A DNA stretch of 20,358 bases from JBNKWA01 sp050299555 (lineage in GTDB: Bacteria; Pseudomonadota; Alphaproteobacteria; Rhodobacterales; Rhodobacteraceae): the NCBI GenBank assembly GCA_050299555.1, contig JBNKWA010000036.1, positions 1-20,358 on the forward strand, read 5' to 3'. The notes under the pieces were generated by a model. That model saw only the letters and a list, made by a program, of their open reading frames with translations. It did no database searches and was not told the DNA's origin. This document shows positions 1 to 7,482 of this stretch, one piece after another. The translations under genes and the position numbers were made by a program. How positions within the stretch are numbered: position 1 is the stretch's first letter; each line of letters starts with the position of its first letter.

Positions 1-69
1 AAGCCACCGATAAAGGCGCCGGTCTGGTGCGTAACCTCTGCGTATCACCGATGTAGAGGATCATACGAC

Positions 70-621
70 ATGACAATTTCCCTGCGCACGCTCATCGCAC
101 CGGCCGTTGCCGCCACCCTGGGTTTCGCCGCCCTCCCCGCCTTTGCGGTCGGCTCCAACGACGACACCCCACCGGCGAAGACCAACACCACCACGGTTTG
201 CACCGACGGGCAGGTCTGGGACGAGCAGAAAAAGGAATGCGTGACGCCCCAGAAGGGCAGCTTCAACGATGACCAGCTCTATCGTTTCGGCCGCGAACTT
301 GCCTATGACGGCCAGTACGAGAACGCCATCGCCGTCCTGTCGCTGGCGTCCAACCCCAACGACCCGGGCATCCTGAACTATCTCGGTTTTTCGAACCGCA
401 AGGCGGGCCGACTGGCCCAGGGCATGGAATACTACCAGCGTGCGCTGGCCCTGAACCCCGACTACGTCCTCGCCCGCAGCTACATGGGCCAGGGTCTGGT
501 CTCCGAGGGCGACTTCGTCGGTGCGCTGCACCAACTGCGCGAGATCGAGGCACGCGCCGGCACCGACACCTACGCTTGGGTGGCACTCGATCGCAGCATC
601 CGCACGGCCACCGGCTACTGA
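70..621 (+). CDS. Exported TPR-repeat protein, 183 aa
   Basis: Periplasmic or surface protein built from tetratricopeptide repeats, which usually mediate protein-protein contacts; the partner is unknown. An N-terminal signal peptide is visible (Arg6, hydrophobic core about residues 8-22, ALPAFA cleavage motif ending at Ala26). Two cysteines at 44 and 57 sit in a C-T-D-G-Q-V-W-D...C-V motif that could form a disulfide after export. Helical TPR pairs follow from about residue 67, the clearest at 100-133 (N-Y-L-G-F...A-L-A-L-N-P) and a second at 134-167. An AGAGGA ribosome binding site lies at 56-61, ahead of the ATG. The 140 bases to the next gene contain a strong hairpin, so it is probably not in the T6SS operon. 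No specific family name can be given. Confidence 0.85.
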   Translation: MTISLRTLIAPAVAATLGFAALPAFAVGSNDDTPPAKTNTTTVCTDGQVWDEQKKECVTPQKGSFNDDQLYRFGRELAYDGQYENAIAVLSLASNPNDPGILNYLGFSNRKAGRLAQGMEYYQRALALNPDYVLARSYMGQGLVSEGDFVGALHQLREIEARAGTDTYAWVALDRSIRTATGY

Positions 622-647
622 GCCGGCAACACCCACGAACCCCCGGA

Positions 648-682
648 ACAGCGGCGCGGGCTCCCCACCCCCGCGCCGCTGT
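648..682 (+). terminator. GC-rich hairpin after the TPR gene
   Basis: A perfect 13-bp inverted repeat (arms 648-660 and 670-682, ACAGCGGCGCGGG with its complement) encloses a 9-nt loop 26 bases after the stop codon. No T-run follows, so it is an imperfect intrinsic terminator or an mRNA-stabilising hairpin. It separates the TPR gene from the T6SS module. Confidence 0.6.
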
Positions 683-760
683 GACATGACTCACTTCCCG
701 ACCGCACGGCGATCCCCTAGTCTGAGCCAGGATCGCCAGTAGCCGCCGACGGAACCCCAA

Positions 761-1870
761 GTGAGAATCCTCAATCAGATGGGCTATGCCGCCGAGTTCA
801 CCCAAGGGATGGACAAGGAGGCCCGCGATTTTCTGGTGCTGGCGGTCAAGGCGACCTTCGACTTCCCCGACCATCCCCGCGACCGGCCGCCGCTTTCCGA
901 GCAGCAGGTGCCATTGGTCAAGGCCGACGCGTTCACCGGCGAGCCGGGCTTTTCGGCCGTGGAGTGGGAGACGGATTTCGCGTTCCGCAAACCGAAATGC
1001 GATGTGATCCTGAACGGGGCGGCCTATGCGCCAGGTGGTCGGCCCGCAGGTCAGGTCCGCGTGGGGCTGAAGGTGGATGGCTGGTCGAAGATGTTCGATG
1101 TCTTCGGCCATCGCGAATGGCGCTCGGCCGGGCGCTTTTTTGCCACCGATCCCGTGCCGTTCCAGCGCATGCCCTTCAGCTACAATACCGCTTTCGGCGG
1201 CCTCGATCGCCTGGATCCGCAAGACCCGCAGCCGGCAGCCTACGTACCGAACCCGTTCGGCCGGGGCTTCGCAGATCCCAAGAACGCGGCCCGCGTGCCC
1301 GGTCTGCCACTGCCCAACACCCAGGCCGTGGACGAGCCGGTCACGTCGCCCTACGGCACCTACCGCCCCATGGGTTTTGGCGTCTGGGGCCGGGCCTGGC
1401 CCGGCCGCATCGAATATGGCGGCACCTACGACCAGGACTGGATGGACAACGTCTTCCCGTTCCTGCCCGAGGACTTCGACGAGCGCTATTTCCAGATGGC
1501 GCCACCGGACCAGCAGATCGCCCCCCCGGCGCCCGGCACCGAGGTGGTGCTGGTCAACCTCACGCCCGAGGGCAAGACCGCCTTCCGCCTCCCCGATACC
1601 GAGCTGCCGGTGACGGTCTTCCGCGCCGGCCAGCCGGTCCATGCCGGCAAGCTGAAGCCGGACACGCTGCTCCTGGACCCCGAGAACCGGCGCTTTTCGC
1701 TGGTCTGGCGGGTGCAGGTGCGGCTCTTGCGCATCATCACCGAGTTCGAGGAGGCCTGGATCGGGTCGCCGACCGAGGCGATGCTCCGGGCCCGTGCCGC
1801 CGGCAAGCGCTATATTCGCGACGTCGCTACCGGGGCCGAGTTCATCGACGATGACGAGGTGAGCGCGTGA
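761..1870 (+). CDS. DUF2169 protein, T6SS effector adaptor-like, 369 aa
   Basis: DUF2169 proteins are encoded beside PAAR-like T6SS effectors, and in Agrobacterium one acts as an adaptor/chaperone for effector loading; the same role is inferred here in the cytoplasm. Supporting motifs: an N-terminal beta region ending K-A-T-F-D-F (30-35), F-R-K-P-K-C-D-V-I-L-N-G (75-86), F-D-V-F-G-H-R-E-W (112-120), P-F-S-Y-N-T-A-F-G-G (138-147) and N-P-F-G-R-G-F (164-170). The start is GTG at 761; the opening M-R-I-L-N-Q fits the family N-terminus, though the ribosome site (GGAA) is weak. It overlaps the next gene by 4 nt (GTGA) and is the first gene of the module. No membrane segment or signal peptide is seen, and the length is ordinary for the family. 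Confidence 0.85.
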   Translation: MRILNQMGYAAEFTQGMDKEARDFLVLAVKATFDFPDHPRDRPPLSEQQVPLVKADAFTGEPGFSAVEWETDFAFRKPKCDVILNGAAYAPGGRPAGQVRVGLKVDGWSKMFDVFGHREWRSAGRFFATDPVPFQRMPFSYNTAFGGLDRLDPQDPQPAAYVPNPFGRGFADPKNAARVPGLPLPNTQAVDEPVTSPYGTYRPMGFGVWGRAWPGRIEYGGTYDQDWMDNVFPFLPEDFDERYFQMAPPDQQIAPPAPGTEVVLVNLTPEGKTAFRLPDTELPVTVFRAGQPVHAGKLKPDTLLLDPENRRFSLVWRVQVRLLRIITEFEEAWIGSPTEAMLRARAAGKRYIRDVATGAEFIDDDEVSA

Positions 1871-2913
1871 GCGGGCCGATCGACATCGCCGGCTGCGGCA
1901 TGGTCACGGCCGTCGGTCTCGACGCGCCATCGTCCTGCGCAGCCATGCGGGCGCGGCTCGACGGATTTCGGGAAACCCGCTTCGCCGGCCAAGCCGACGA
2001 CTGGCTGGTCGGTGCCGAGGTTCCCCTGCCACGCAACTTCATCGGCGAGAAGCGCATGGCGCACATGGCCGCAGCCGCGATCTGCGAGTGCCTGGATCTC
2101 CGGCCCGACGCCCGCGAGGCAAGGACGCAGCTGATCCTTTGCCTCGCCGAACCGGACCGTCCCGGTCGACCGGTCCGCGATTCAGCGGCGCTCGCGCGCC
2201 GCATCGGCGAGATCGTCGAGATGGACCCCAGGGTGAAGACCCGCGTCGTGGAGCACGGCCGACCGTCGGGAATCGTCGCCCTCGACCAGGCACGTCGCGC
2301 ATTGAACGACGGGATCGCGGACTTCGTCGTCATCGCCGGCGTTGACAGCTACCTCACCACCCTGTCGGTCGCCCATTACCTGGCCGAGCGGCGGTTGCTG
2401 ACCCCGGAGAACGCCGACGGCTTCGTGCCCGGCGAGGCCGCCGCCGCGATCATCTGCACCAGGGCCGGCAAGGGGCCAATGAGGCTGGCCAGCCTCGGCC
2501 TCGCCCGCGAGCAGGCGTTCATCTACAACGGCCTGGACGAGGACGGCGCGCATCTGCCGATGAAGGCGGACGGGATGACCGCCGCCTACCGGCAGTGCTT
2601 TCAGGACGCCGGCATCGAGATGCGCCAGCTCGGCTACCGCATCTCCGACCTTATCGGCGAAAGCTACTACTTCAAGCAGGCCGCGCTGGCCTCGATCCGG
2701 CTCCTGCGCGACCGCCACGACTTTCAGGATCTGTGGAGCCCGGCGGAATCGGTGGGCAATGTCGGCGCCGCCGTGGTGCCGATGATGCTGGGCATGGCGC
2801 TGACCGCATCCGTCAAGGGCTATGATGCCGGCGATCCGGTGCTGGTTGAGGCGAGCGCTGATGACGGTGCCTGCGGGGCGGCGCTCCTGACCGCAGGAAG
2901 GATGACAGCATGA
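1867..2913 (+). CDS. Ketosynthase/thiolase-fold protein lacking catalytic residues, T6SS-associated, 348 aa
   Basis: The fold belongs to the beta-ketoacyl synthase/thiolase superfamily: I-A-G-C-G-M-V-T-A-V-G at 7-17 matches the ketosynthase start, I-A-G-V-D-S at 156-161 matches the G-x-D-S turn, and F-V-P-G-E-A-A-A at 186-193 matches the conserved F-x-x-G-E-G-A-A strand. The active site appears gone. The nucleophile-elbow region reads G-R-P-S-G (131-135) with no Cys, the first His motif reads I-G-E-S-Y-Y (263-268), and the G-H-x-x-G-A-A segment reads G-N-V-G-A-A (297-302). It is therefore probably a structural or binding protein rather than an enzyme. GTG start at 1867, overlapping the previous stop; its own stop overlaps the next ATG (ATGA). 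Such proteins occur beside DUF2169/DUF4150 genes; their function is not established. Confidence 0.75.
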   Translation: MSGPIDIAGCGMVTAVGLDAPSSCAAMRARLDGFRETRFAGQADDWLVGAEVPLPRNFIGEKRMAHMAAAAICECLDLRPDAREARTQLILCLAEPDRPGRPVRDSAALARRIGEIVEMDPRVKTRVVEHGRPSGIVALDQARRALNDGIADFVVIAGVDSYLTTLSVAHYLAERRLLTPENADGFVPGEAAAAIICTRAGKGPMRLASLGLAREQAFIYNGLDEDGAHLPMKADGMTAAYRQCFQDAGIEMRQLGYRISDLIGESYYFKQAALASIRLLRDRHDFQDLWSPAESVGNVGAAVVPMMLGMALTASVKGYDAGDPVLVEASADDGACGAALLTAGRMTA

Positions 2914-4001
2914 CGGTATTCGCCAACGGGCTGGAGGTCGCCTGCAAGGCCCAGGCCAACCAGGTCATCGCCGCCTTTCCCTATGTCTGCATGACGCCGC
3001 CGCAGACCCCGGCAACGCCCCCGGGTGTGCCCATTCCCTACCCGACCTTCGGCATGGATTCCGACACCGACAAGGGCACCAGCACGGTCAAGATCGGCGG
3101 CAAGACGGTCACCCAGAAGAACAAGTCCTACTACACCAAGTGCACCGGCGACGAGGCCGGCTGCGCGCCGAAGAAGAACGTCATCACCTCGAAGAACACC
3201 GGCAAGGAATACGCCCACGCATGGTCCGGCAACGTCAAGATGGACGGCGAGCCGGTCAGCCGCTTCTCGGACCTCTCGTCCAACGACCACGCCTCGCCGA
3301 CCGCTGGCGGGCCGCCCCTTCCGAAGGTCGGGATCCTGGACGTTTCCGACCCGCGCTGCGCCTTCCTCGGGATCAAGCCCTATGACGAGCTCGATTGTCC
3401 GGACGGATACGAAAAGGAACACACCGTCGAGGTTCAGTTTTTCACTGCCGGCGGCGTGCGCGACCTGACTCTGAAGTGCTGCGAGGCCTACGACGACAAG
3501 AAGGCGCCTTGCATCTGCATGAAGGCGAAGTGGATCAAGGGCGACGGCCCGATCGTCAAGGGCAAGAAGTTCCCGCGCAAGTCTGGCGGGACTTTCACCT
3601 ACAGGGGCAAGTTCGTCGGCAAGGGGCGCGGCACCGCTCACTACTACAAGTCCGGCGACGCGGCCAAATGGCTGAAAGACAATCCCAAGGGTGAACTCGG
3701 CGATTTCGTAGACACCTGCGTGAAGAGCACGGTGAAGAACCTCGACATCCCGCCCGCGCAGGAGGCAATCGCTACCGAATGCCTCGAGGTGGCCAACATC
3801 AACTACCTCAAGGACAGCATGGGCAAGACCGAGGACGAGGTTAAAAAGAAGAAGAAGTGCCATTCGACCTGTCCCCGCGCCAAGGCCGAAGAAAATCGCG
3901 TCAAGAAGGTGAAGAGAAAGCTCGGCAAGAGCACGGTTTCCGCGGCCGAGGTTGCACGTCACACAAGAAAGCCGCCGGTCGGATGCAAGCCGCCGACCTA
4001 G
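2910..4001 (+). CDS. PAAR-like DUF4150 protein with C-terminal candidate toxin domain, 363 aa
   Basis: Residues 1-130 form a DUF4150 PAAR-like domain: conserved N-G-L-E, P-Y-P-T-F-G-M-D (43-50), T-V-K-I-G-G-K-x-V (58-67), a K-N-K-S-Y-Y-T-K-C...G-C-A-P-K-K-N-V-I region (70-92) and S-S-N-D-H-A-S (123-129). PAAR proteins cap the VgrG spike of a T6SS and carry effectors. Residues of about 165-363 match no family I can name. They are rich in Lys and Cys, with C-C at 190-191, C-I-C at 201-203, C-H-S-T-C at 317-321, a five-Lys run at 312-316, and G-K-F-V-G-K-G-R-G-T-A-H-Y-Y at 233-246. The Cys pairs could bind zinc. The whole protein has 15 cysteines. Coding GC over 3421-3960 is about 59% by hand count, against about 72% in a block of the preceding gene, which suggests a more recently acquired C-terminus. 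A toxin role is inference from position and architecture. Confidence 0.85.
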   Translation: MTVFANGLEVACKAQANQVIAAFPYVCMTPPQTPATPPGVPIPYPTFGMDSDTDKGTSTVKIGGKTVTQKNKSYYTKCTGDEAGCAPKKNVITSKNTGKEYAHAWSGNVKMDGEPVSRFSDLSSNDHASPTAGGPPLPKVGILDVSDPRCAFLGIKPYDELDCPDGYEKEHTVEVQFFTAGGVRDLTLKCCEAYDDKKAPCICMKAKWIKGDGPIVKGKKFPRKSGGTFTYRGKFVGKGRGTAHYYKSGDAAKWLKDNPKGELGDFVDTCVKSTVKNLDIPPAQEAIATECLEVANINYLKDSMGKTEDEVKKKKKCHSTCPRAKAEENRVKKVKRKLGKSTVSAAEVARHTRKPPVGCKPPT

Positions 4002-4002
4002 C

Positions 4003-4010
4003 AGGAGAGG
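4003..4010 (+). promoter_or_regulatory. Ribosome binding site deciding the propeller-gene start
   Basis: AGGAGAGG lies 9 bases before ATG 4020. A TTG in the same frame at 4017 would also open the frame, but spacing and codon preference favour 4020. Confidence 0.7.
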
Positions 4011-4019
4011 ACTTGATTG

Positions 4020-4922
4020 ATGGACATGGACCGCACCGACCTCGCGATCTTCGCGACGGACGAGTCGACATCTTGCGAGTGCCTGCAGGTGGCTCCCATG
4101 GGCGGCAACCGTGCGGCGATCCTCTATCTGCTGGCCGATCCCGACTATACCACCACGGTATCGCTGATATTCCTGGTGCAGGACTTCGACGCGGATTCGG
4201 CCGACAACACGGTCATGACCGATGAATGGCTGATGTCGCTGACCGCCGCGCCTTCCGGCCAACTCTTCGCGCTCGAGGCCACCAACCGGATCTGGCGCCG
4301 CGACCAGACACAGTGGACGCAGGAAAGGATCAGTGACCACAGTCTGCGCAAGCTGTGGGGTGGGGCGCCGGGCGGCCCGCTTGTGGTGGGCTCCGATGGC
4401 ATGGCGTATCGCTATAACGGGGCGCGTTGGCAAGCGATATCGCCACTGGCGCCGGTGCAGTACTTCGACGTGCACGGAAATGCGAAACACGGCATCCATG
4501 CCTGCGGCGAGCAAGGCACCCTGCATCGGTTGGCGGGCGCCACTTGGCAGCCTCAGGAGCTGAACCGCGGCGAACGTTTCAGGGGCATCGACGTGGCGCC
4601 GGACGGGACCATCCGGCTTGCCGGCGACGACAGCCTCTGCCTGCGGGTGGCCGACGAGGAAATGACCGAGATCGAGGCCTCGGAGACGACGTACTTCGCC
4701 GTCCGCAGCTTCAAGGGCAAAGTCTACTGGGGCGACGAAGCGGGTGTATATGTGGAGACCGGAGACGAAATGGACCCGTACGAGGAAACCGGCATCGCCT
4801 GGGACATGCAGACCGATGACAACTTCCTCTATGTCGCCGGCACCGATACCGCGTGGCGTTTCGATGGCGAGGATTGGAAGACCCTTACGCTGATCTTCGA
4901 CCGCGGCTTCCGGCTGGTCTGA
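4020..4922 (+). CDS. Acidic beta-propeller-like protein, candidate T6SS immunity protein, 300 aa
   Basis: Six successive units of 31-36 residues are visible, at about 70-105, 109-143, 148-181, 187-220, 225-257 and 261-291. Each has the pattern 'aromatic/hydrophobic strand, G or D turn, L/V-x-V/A-G-x-x-G, strand, R/W-x-x-x-G-x-x-W', with blade-end Trp residues at 99, 137, 176 and 286. An N-terminal segment (9-55) may supply a seventh blade. This is the look of a WD40- or kelch-like beta-propeller, though I cannot assign a Pfam family. There is no signal peptide and the composition is strongly Asp/Glu-rich, complementing the Lys-rich tail of the upstream protein. It is the last gene of the module, 18 bases after the DUF4150 stop. 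An immunity role is inferred from that position and charge; a chaperone is an alternative. Confidence 0.75.
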   Translation: MDMDRTDLAIFATDESTSCECLQVAPMGGNRAAILYLLADPDYTTTVSLIFLVQDFDADSADNTVMTDEWLMSLTAAPSGQLFALEATNRIWRRDQTQWTQERISDHSLRKLWGGAPGGPLVVGSDGMAYRYNGARWQAISPLAPVQYFDVHGNAKHGIHACGEQGTLHRLAGATWQPQELNRGERFRGIDVAPDGTIRLAGDDSLCLRVADEEMTEIEASETTYFAVRSFKGKVYWGDEAGVYVETGDEMDPYEETGIAWDMQTDDNFLYVAGTDTAWRFDGEDWKTLTLIFDRGFRLV

Positions 4923-4924
4923 GC

Positions 4925-4939
4925 GCCGCGCGCCGCGGC
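4925..4939. terminator. Short GC palindrome between convergent genes
   Basis: GCCGCG-CGC-CGCGGC, a 6-bp perfect stem with a 3-nt loop, lies in the 22-base gap between the stops of the propeller gene and mraY. It could slow transcription from both sides but has no T-run on either strand. Confidence 0.35.
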
Positions 4940-4944
4940 CCGGA

Positions 4945-6030
4945 TCACCTGATCTTCAGCGTCGCCAGCCCGACCAGCGCAAGGATCAGCGAGATGATCC
5001 AGAAGCGGATCACGATCTGCGCCTCGCCCCAGCCCTTCTTCTCGAAATGGTGGTGGATCGGCGCCATCAGGAACACCCGTTTGCGAGTGCGCTTGTAGTA
5101 GCTCACCTGGATGATGACCGAGAGCGCCTCGACCACGAACAGCCCGCCGATGATCGCCAGCACGATCTCGTGCTTGGTTGCAACCGCGATGGCACCAAGC
5201 GCGCCGCCCAGGGCCAGCGATCCGGTATCGCCCATGAAGACCGCCGCCGGCGGGGCGTTGTACCACAGAAAGCCCAGGCCGCCGCCGATCAGCGCGGCGC
5301 AGAAGATCGTGACCTCGCCGGTGCCGGCCACGTAGTGGACGTCAAGATATTCGGTAAAGTCGGTCCGTCCCACGACATAGGCGATCACGCCGAGCGAGCC
5401 GGCAGCGATCATCACCGGCATGATGGCAAGCCCGTCGAGCCCGTCGGTCACGTTTACCGCATTGGCGGCGCCCGCGATCACTAGTGCCGCGAAGGGCACG
5501 AACACATAGCCGAGCGGCAGCAGCGCATTCTTGAACACCGGAAAGGCCAGAAAACCCGACAGGTCCGGCGTCTGCATCGCCATCGCCCACAGGCCGGCAA
5601 TCGCCGCGATCAGAAAGCCGAGGCCCAGGCGGATCCGGCCTGAAACGCCTGCAACCGTCTGCTTGGTCACCTTCTGATAGTCGTCGACAAAGCCGATCAG
5701 CCCGAAGGTGAAGGTCACGAACAGCACCAGCCAGACATAGCCGTTGTCCAGCCTCGCCCACATCAGGGTGGAAATCAGCAGCGCCGACAGGATCAGCAGG
5801 CCACCCATGGTCGGCGTGCCCTGCTTGGTCAGGATATGCCCCTCGGGTCCGTCGTCACGGATCGGCTGGCCTTTTTTCTGCTTTCGCCGCAACAGGTTGA
5901 TCAGCGGCCGCCCGAACAGGAAGCCGAAGACCAGCGCGGTGAAGAAAGCCCCGCCGGCGCGAAACGAAATGTAGCGGAAAAGGTTGAAAGGGCCGCCGCC
6001 GTCGGACAACTCGCTCAGGAAATACAGCAT
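4945..6030 (-). CDS. mraY: Phospho-N-acetylmuramoyl-pentapeptide transferase MraY, 361 aa
   Basis: Integral inner-membrane enzyme that transfers phospho-MurNAc-pentapeptide from UDP to undecaprenyl phosphate, forming lipid I. Family signatures are intact: G-T-P-T-M-G-G (71-77), F-V-D-D-Y (114-118) with the Asp pair 116/117, N-V-T-D-G-L-D-G-L-A (193-202), F-M-G-D-T-G-S (265-271) with catalytic Asp268, and the cytoplasmic P-I-H-H-H-F-E (324-330) loop. About ten hydrophobic segments are present and the length is normal for the family. Its ATG follows the murF TGA directly with no gap, so the two are translationally coupled. It is the last dcw gene on this strand here; no murD follows, and the next gene is convergent. 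Confidence 0.97.
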   Translation of the reverse strand: MLYFLSELSDGGGPFNLFRYISFRAGGAFFTALVFGFLFGRPLINLLRRKQKKGQPIRDDGPEGHILTKQGTPTMGGLLILSALLISTLMWARLDNGYVWLVLFVTFTFGLIGFVDDYQKVTKQTVAGVSGRIRLGLGFLIAAIAGLWAMAMQTPDLSGFLAFPVFKNALLPLGYVFVPFAALVIAGAANAVNVTDGLDGLAIMPVMIAAGSLGVIAYVVGRTDFTEYLDVHYVAGTGEVTIFCAALIGGGLGFLWYNAPPAAVFMGDTGSLALGGALGAIAVATKHEIVLAIIGGLFVVEALSVIIQVSYYKRTRKRVFLMAPIHHHFEKKGWGEAQIVIRFWIISLILALVGLATLKIR

Positions 6031-7482
6031 TCAGTCCGCTCCTCCACCCGGCGCGTGCGGCCGCGCCTCTCCCATCCGTTTGATCGCCTCGACGATCACC
6101 GCCGCCTTGGAACCCAGCGAGCCCTTGGCCATGGCCACATCGCCGGCATCGAGAAGCCGCGGTGCCCGCTTGGCCAGGGCGGCGCTATCGCCGTGCCACT
6201 CACCGCGCTTGCCGGGAGGCAATGCATTGTGCAGCGCCTGCATCATCGGCCCGGCGCAGTGCACCACGTCGATGGCATCAAGCGCCGGCGCCTCGGACAG
6301 CCCGGCATGCAGCGCCGCCGACTGCGGGCCAAGTTCCAGCATGTCGGCCAGGAACGCCACCCTGCGGCCGCGCGCGACCCGGCCGACGCCATCGTCTGGC
6401 CGGATCGCGGCGACAAGCTCGAAGGCCGCAACCATGGCGGCCGGATTGGCATTGTAGCTTTCGTCGATCAGATGGATCGTCCCGTCCATGCCGCCAGGGC
6501 CGAGCAGCACATCCCAGCGGGCACCTCGCCCCTCCGGCGGAGTCCAGGCGGCAAGGGCAAGCGCCGCCCGGGGCACGTCGGCGCCAAGCGCCTCGACCGC
6601 CGCCAGCACGCCCAGCGCATTGGCGGCAAGGTGCCGGCCAGGCGCGGCAAGCTTGAACAGTAGCGGCTTGCGCCGCAACAGCGCCCTGACCATGGTGCCC
6701 TCGGTGGCCACCTCGACCCGGTCGAGGACGAATTCCGGCCGCCCGGCCCAGCCGAACCGCACCAGGTTCAGCCCGCACGCCCGGGCCTTGCGCTCCAGCG
6801 TGCCGACGTGCATCGCGTCACGGCTGACGATGGCCGTCCCGCCCGGTTCCACGCCCTCGAAGATCGACGCCTTCTCACGGGCGATGCCGCGCAGGTCGCT
6901 GAAGGCCGCCAGGTGCACCGCGGCGATGGTCGTGATCAGCGCCACGTGCGGCCGCGCCAGCCGTGCCAGGGGCGCGATCTCGCCAGGGGCATTCATGCCG
7001 ATCTCGATCACCGCATAATCACTGGCTGCCGGCATCCGCGCCAGCGTCAGCGGCACGCCCCAATGGTTGTTGTAGCTCTTTTCGGCGGCATGCACCCGGC
7101 CCTGCGCCCCAAGCGCTGTTCTCAGCATCTCCTTGGTGCCGGTCTTGCCGACCGACCCGGTCACCGCCACGACCTTCGCGGCCGTCCGCGCCCGTGCGGC
7201 CCGGGCCAGCCCCCGCAGGCCGTCCAGTACATCGGGCACGATCAATAGCGGCGCATCGGCCGGCACGCCCGCAGGCCGCCGTGATACCATGGCCGCAGCG
7301 GCACCCCGGGCCAGTGCGGCGACAACGAAGTCATGGCCGTCGCGCTGGTCGGCAAGGGCAACGAAAAGATCGCCAGGGGCAAGGGTGCGGCTGTCGATCG
7401 ACACGCCGGTTGCCTGCCAGTCGCCCGAAACCGAGCCGCCGGTGGCTGCGGCCGCCTCGGCAGAGGTCCAGAGCGGCCTCAT
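6031..7482 (-). CDS. murF: UDP-MurNAc-tripeptide:D-Ala-D-Ala ligase MurF, 483 aa
   Basis: Cytoplasmic ATP-dependent ligase that adds D-Ala-D-Ala to complete the UDP-MurNAc-pentapeptide, the substrate of MraY. It shows the Mur-ligase three-domain order: N-terminal UDP-substrate domain with S-I-D-S-R at 28-32, an ATP loop T-G-S-V-G-K-T at 108-114 in the central domain, the MurF-typical S-Y-N-N-H-W-G-V-P-L-T at 136-146, and D-E-S-Y-N-A-N-P in the C-terminal half. The residue after the P-loop Lys-Thr is Gly-Thr rather than the common Thr, a conservative change. The start ATG overlaps the murE stop by 4 nt (ATGA). Length is slightly above the usual value of about 460. Confidence 0.97.
   Translation of the reverse strand: MRPLWTSAEAAAATGGSVSGDWQATGVSIDSRTLAPGDLFVALADQRDGHDFVVAALARGAAAAMVSRRPAGVPADAPLLIVPDVLDGLRGLARAARARTAAKVVAVTGSVGKTGTKEMLRTALGAQGRVHAAEKSYNNHWGVPLTLARMPAASDYAVIEIGMNAPGEIAPLARLARPHVALITTIAAVHLAAFSDLRGIAREKASIFEGVEPGGTAIVSRDAMHVGTLERKARACGLNLVRFGWAGRPEFVLDRVEVATEGTMVRALLRRKPLLFKLAAPGRHLAANALGVLAAVEALGADVPRAALALAAWTPPEGRGARWDVLLGPGGMDGTIHLIDESYNANPAAMVAAFELVAAIRPDDGVGRVARGRRVAFLADMLELGPQSAALHAGLSEAPALDAIDVVHCAGPMMQALHNALPPGKRGEWHGDSAALAKRAPRLLDAGDVAMAKGSLGSKAAVIVEAIKRMGEARPHAPGGGAD

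Noticed and set aside
263..1642. 459-codon minus-strand frame opposite the TPR and DUF2169 genes
   Set aside because: Spans the hairpin and two plus-strand genes, no domain, Arg/Gly-rich; a shadow.
1867..2913. Functional fatty-acid ketosynthase
   Set aside because: The active-site Cys and both His motifs are replaced, and the neighbours are T6SS-type genes rather than lipid synthesis genes.
3841..3858. A/G run encoding five lysines as a programmed frameshift site
   Set aside because: The run is broken by G every third base after five A's, and neither alternative frame gives a meaningful product.
2820..4526. 568-codon open frame on the minus strand across the DUF4150 and propeller genes
   Set aside because: It is antisense to two well-supported genes, shows no recognisable domain, and long empty frames are expected opposite coding DNA at this GC content.
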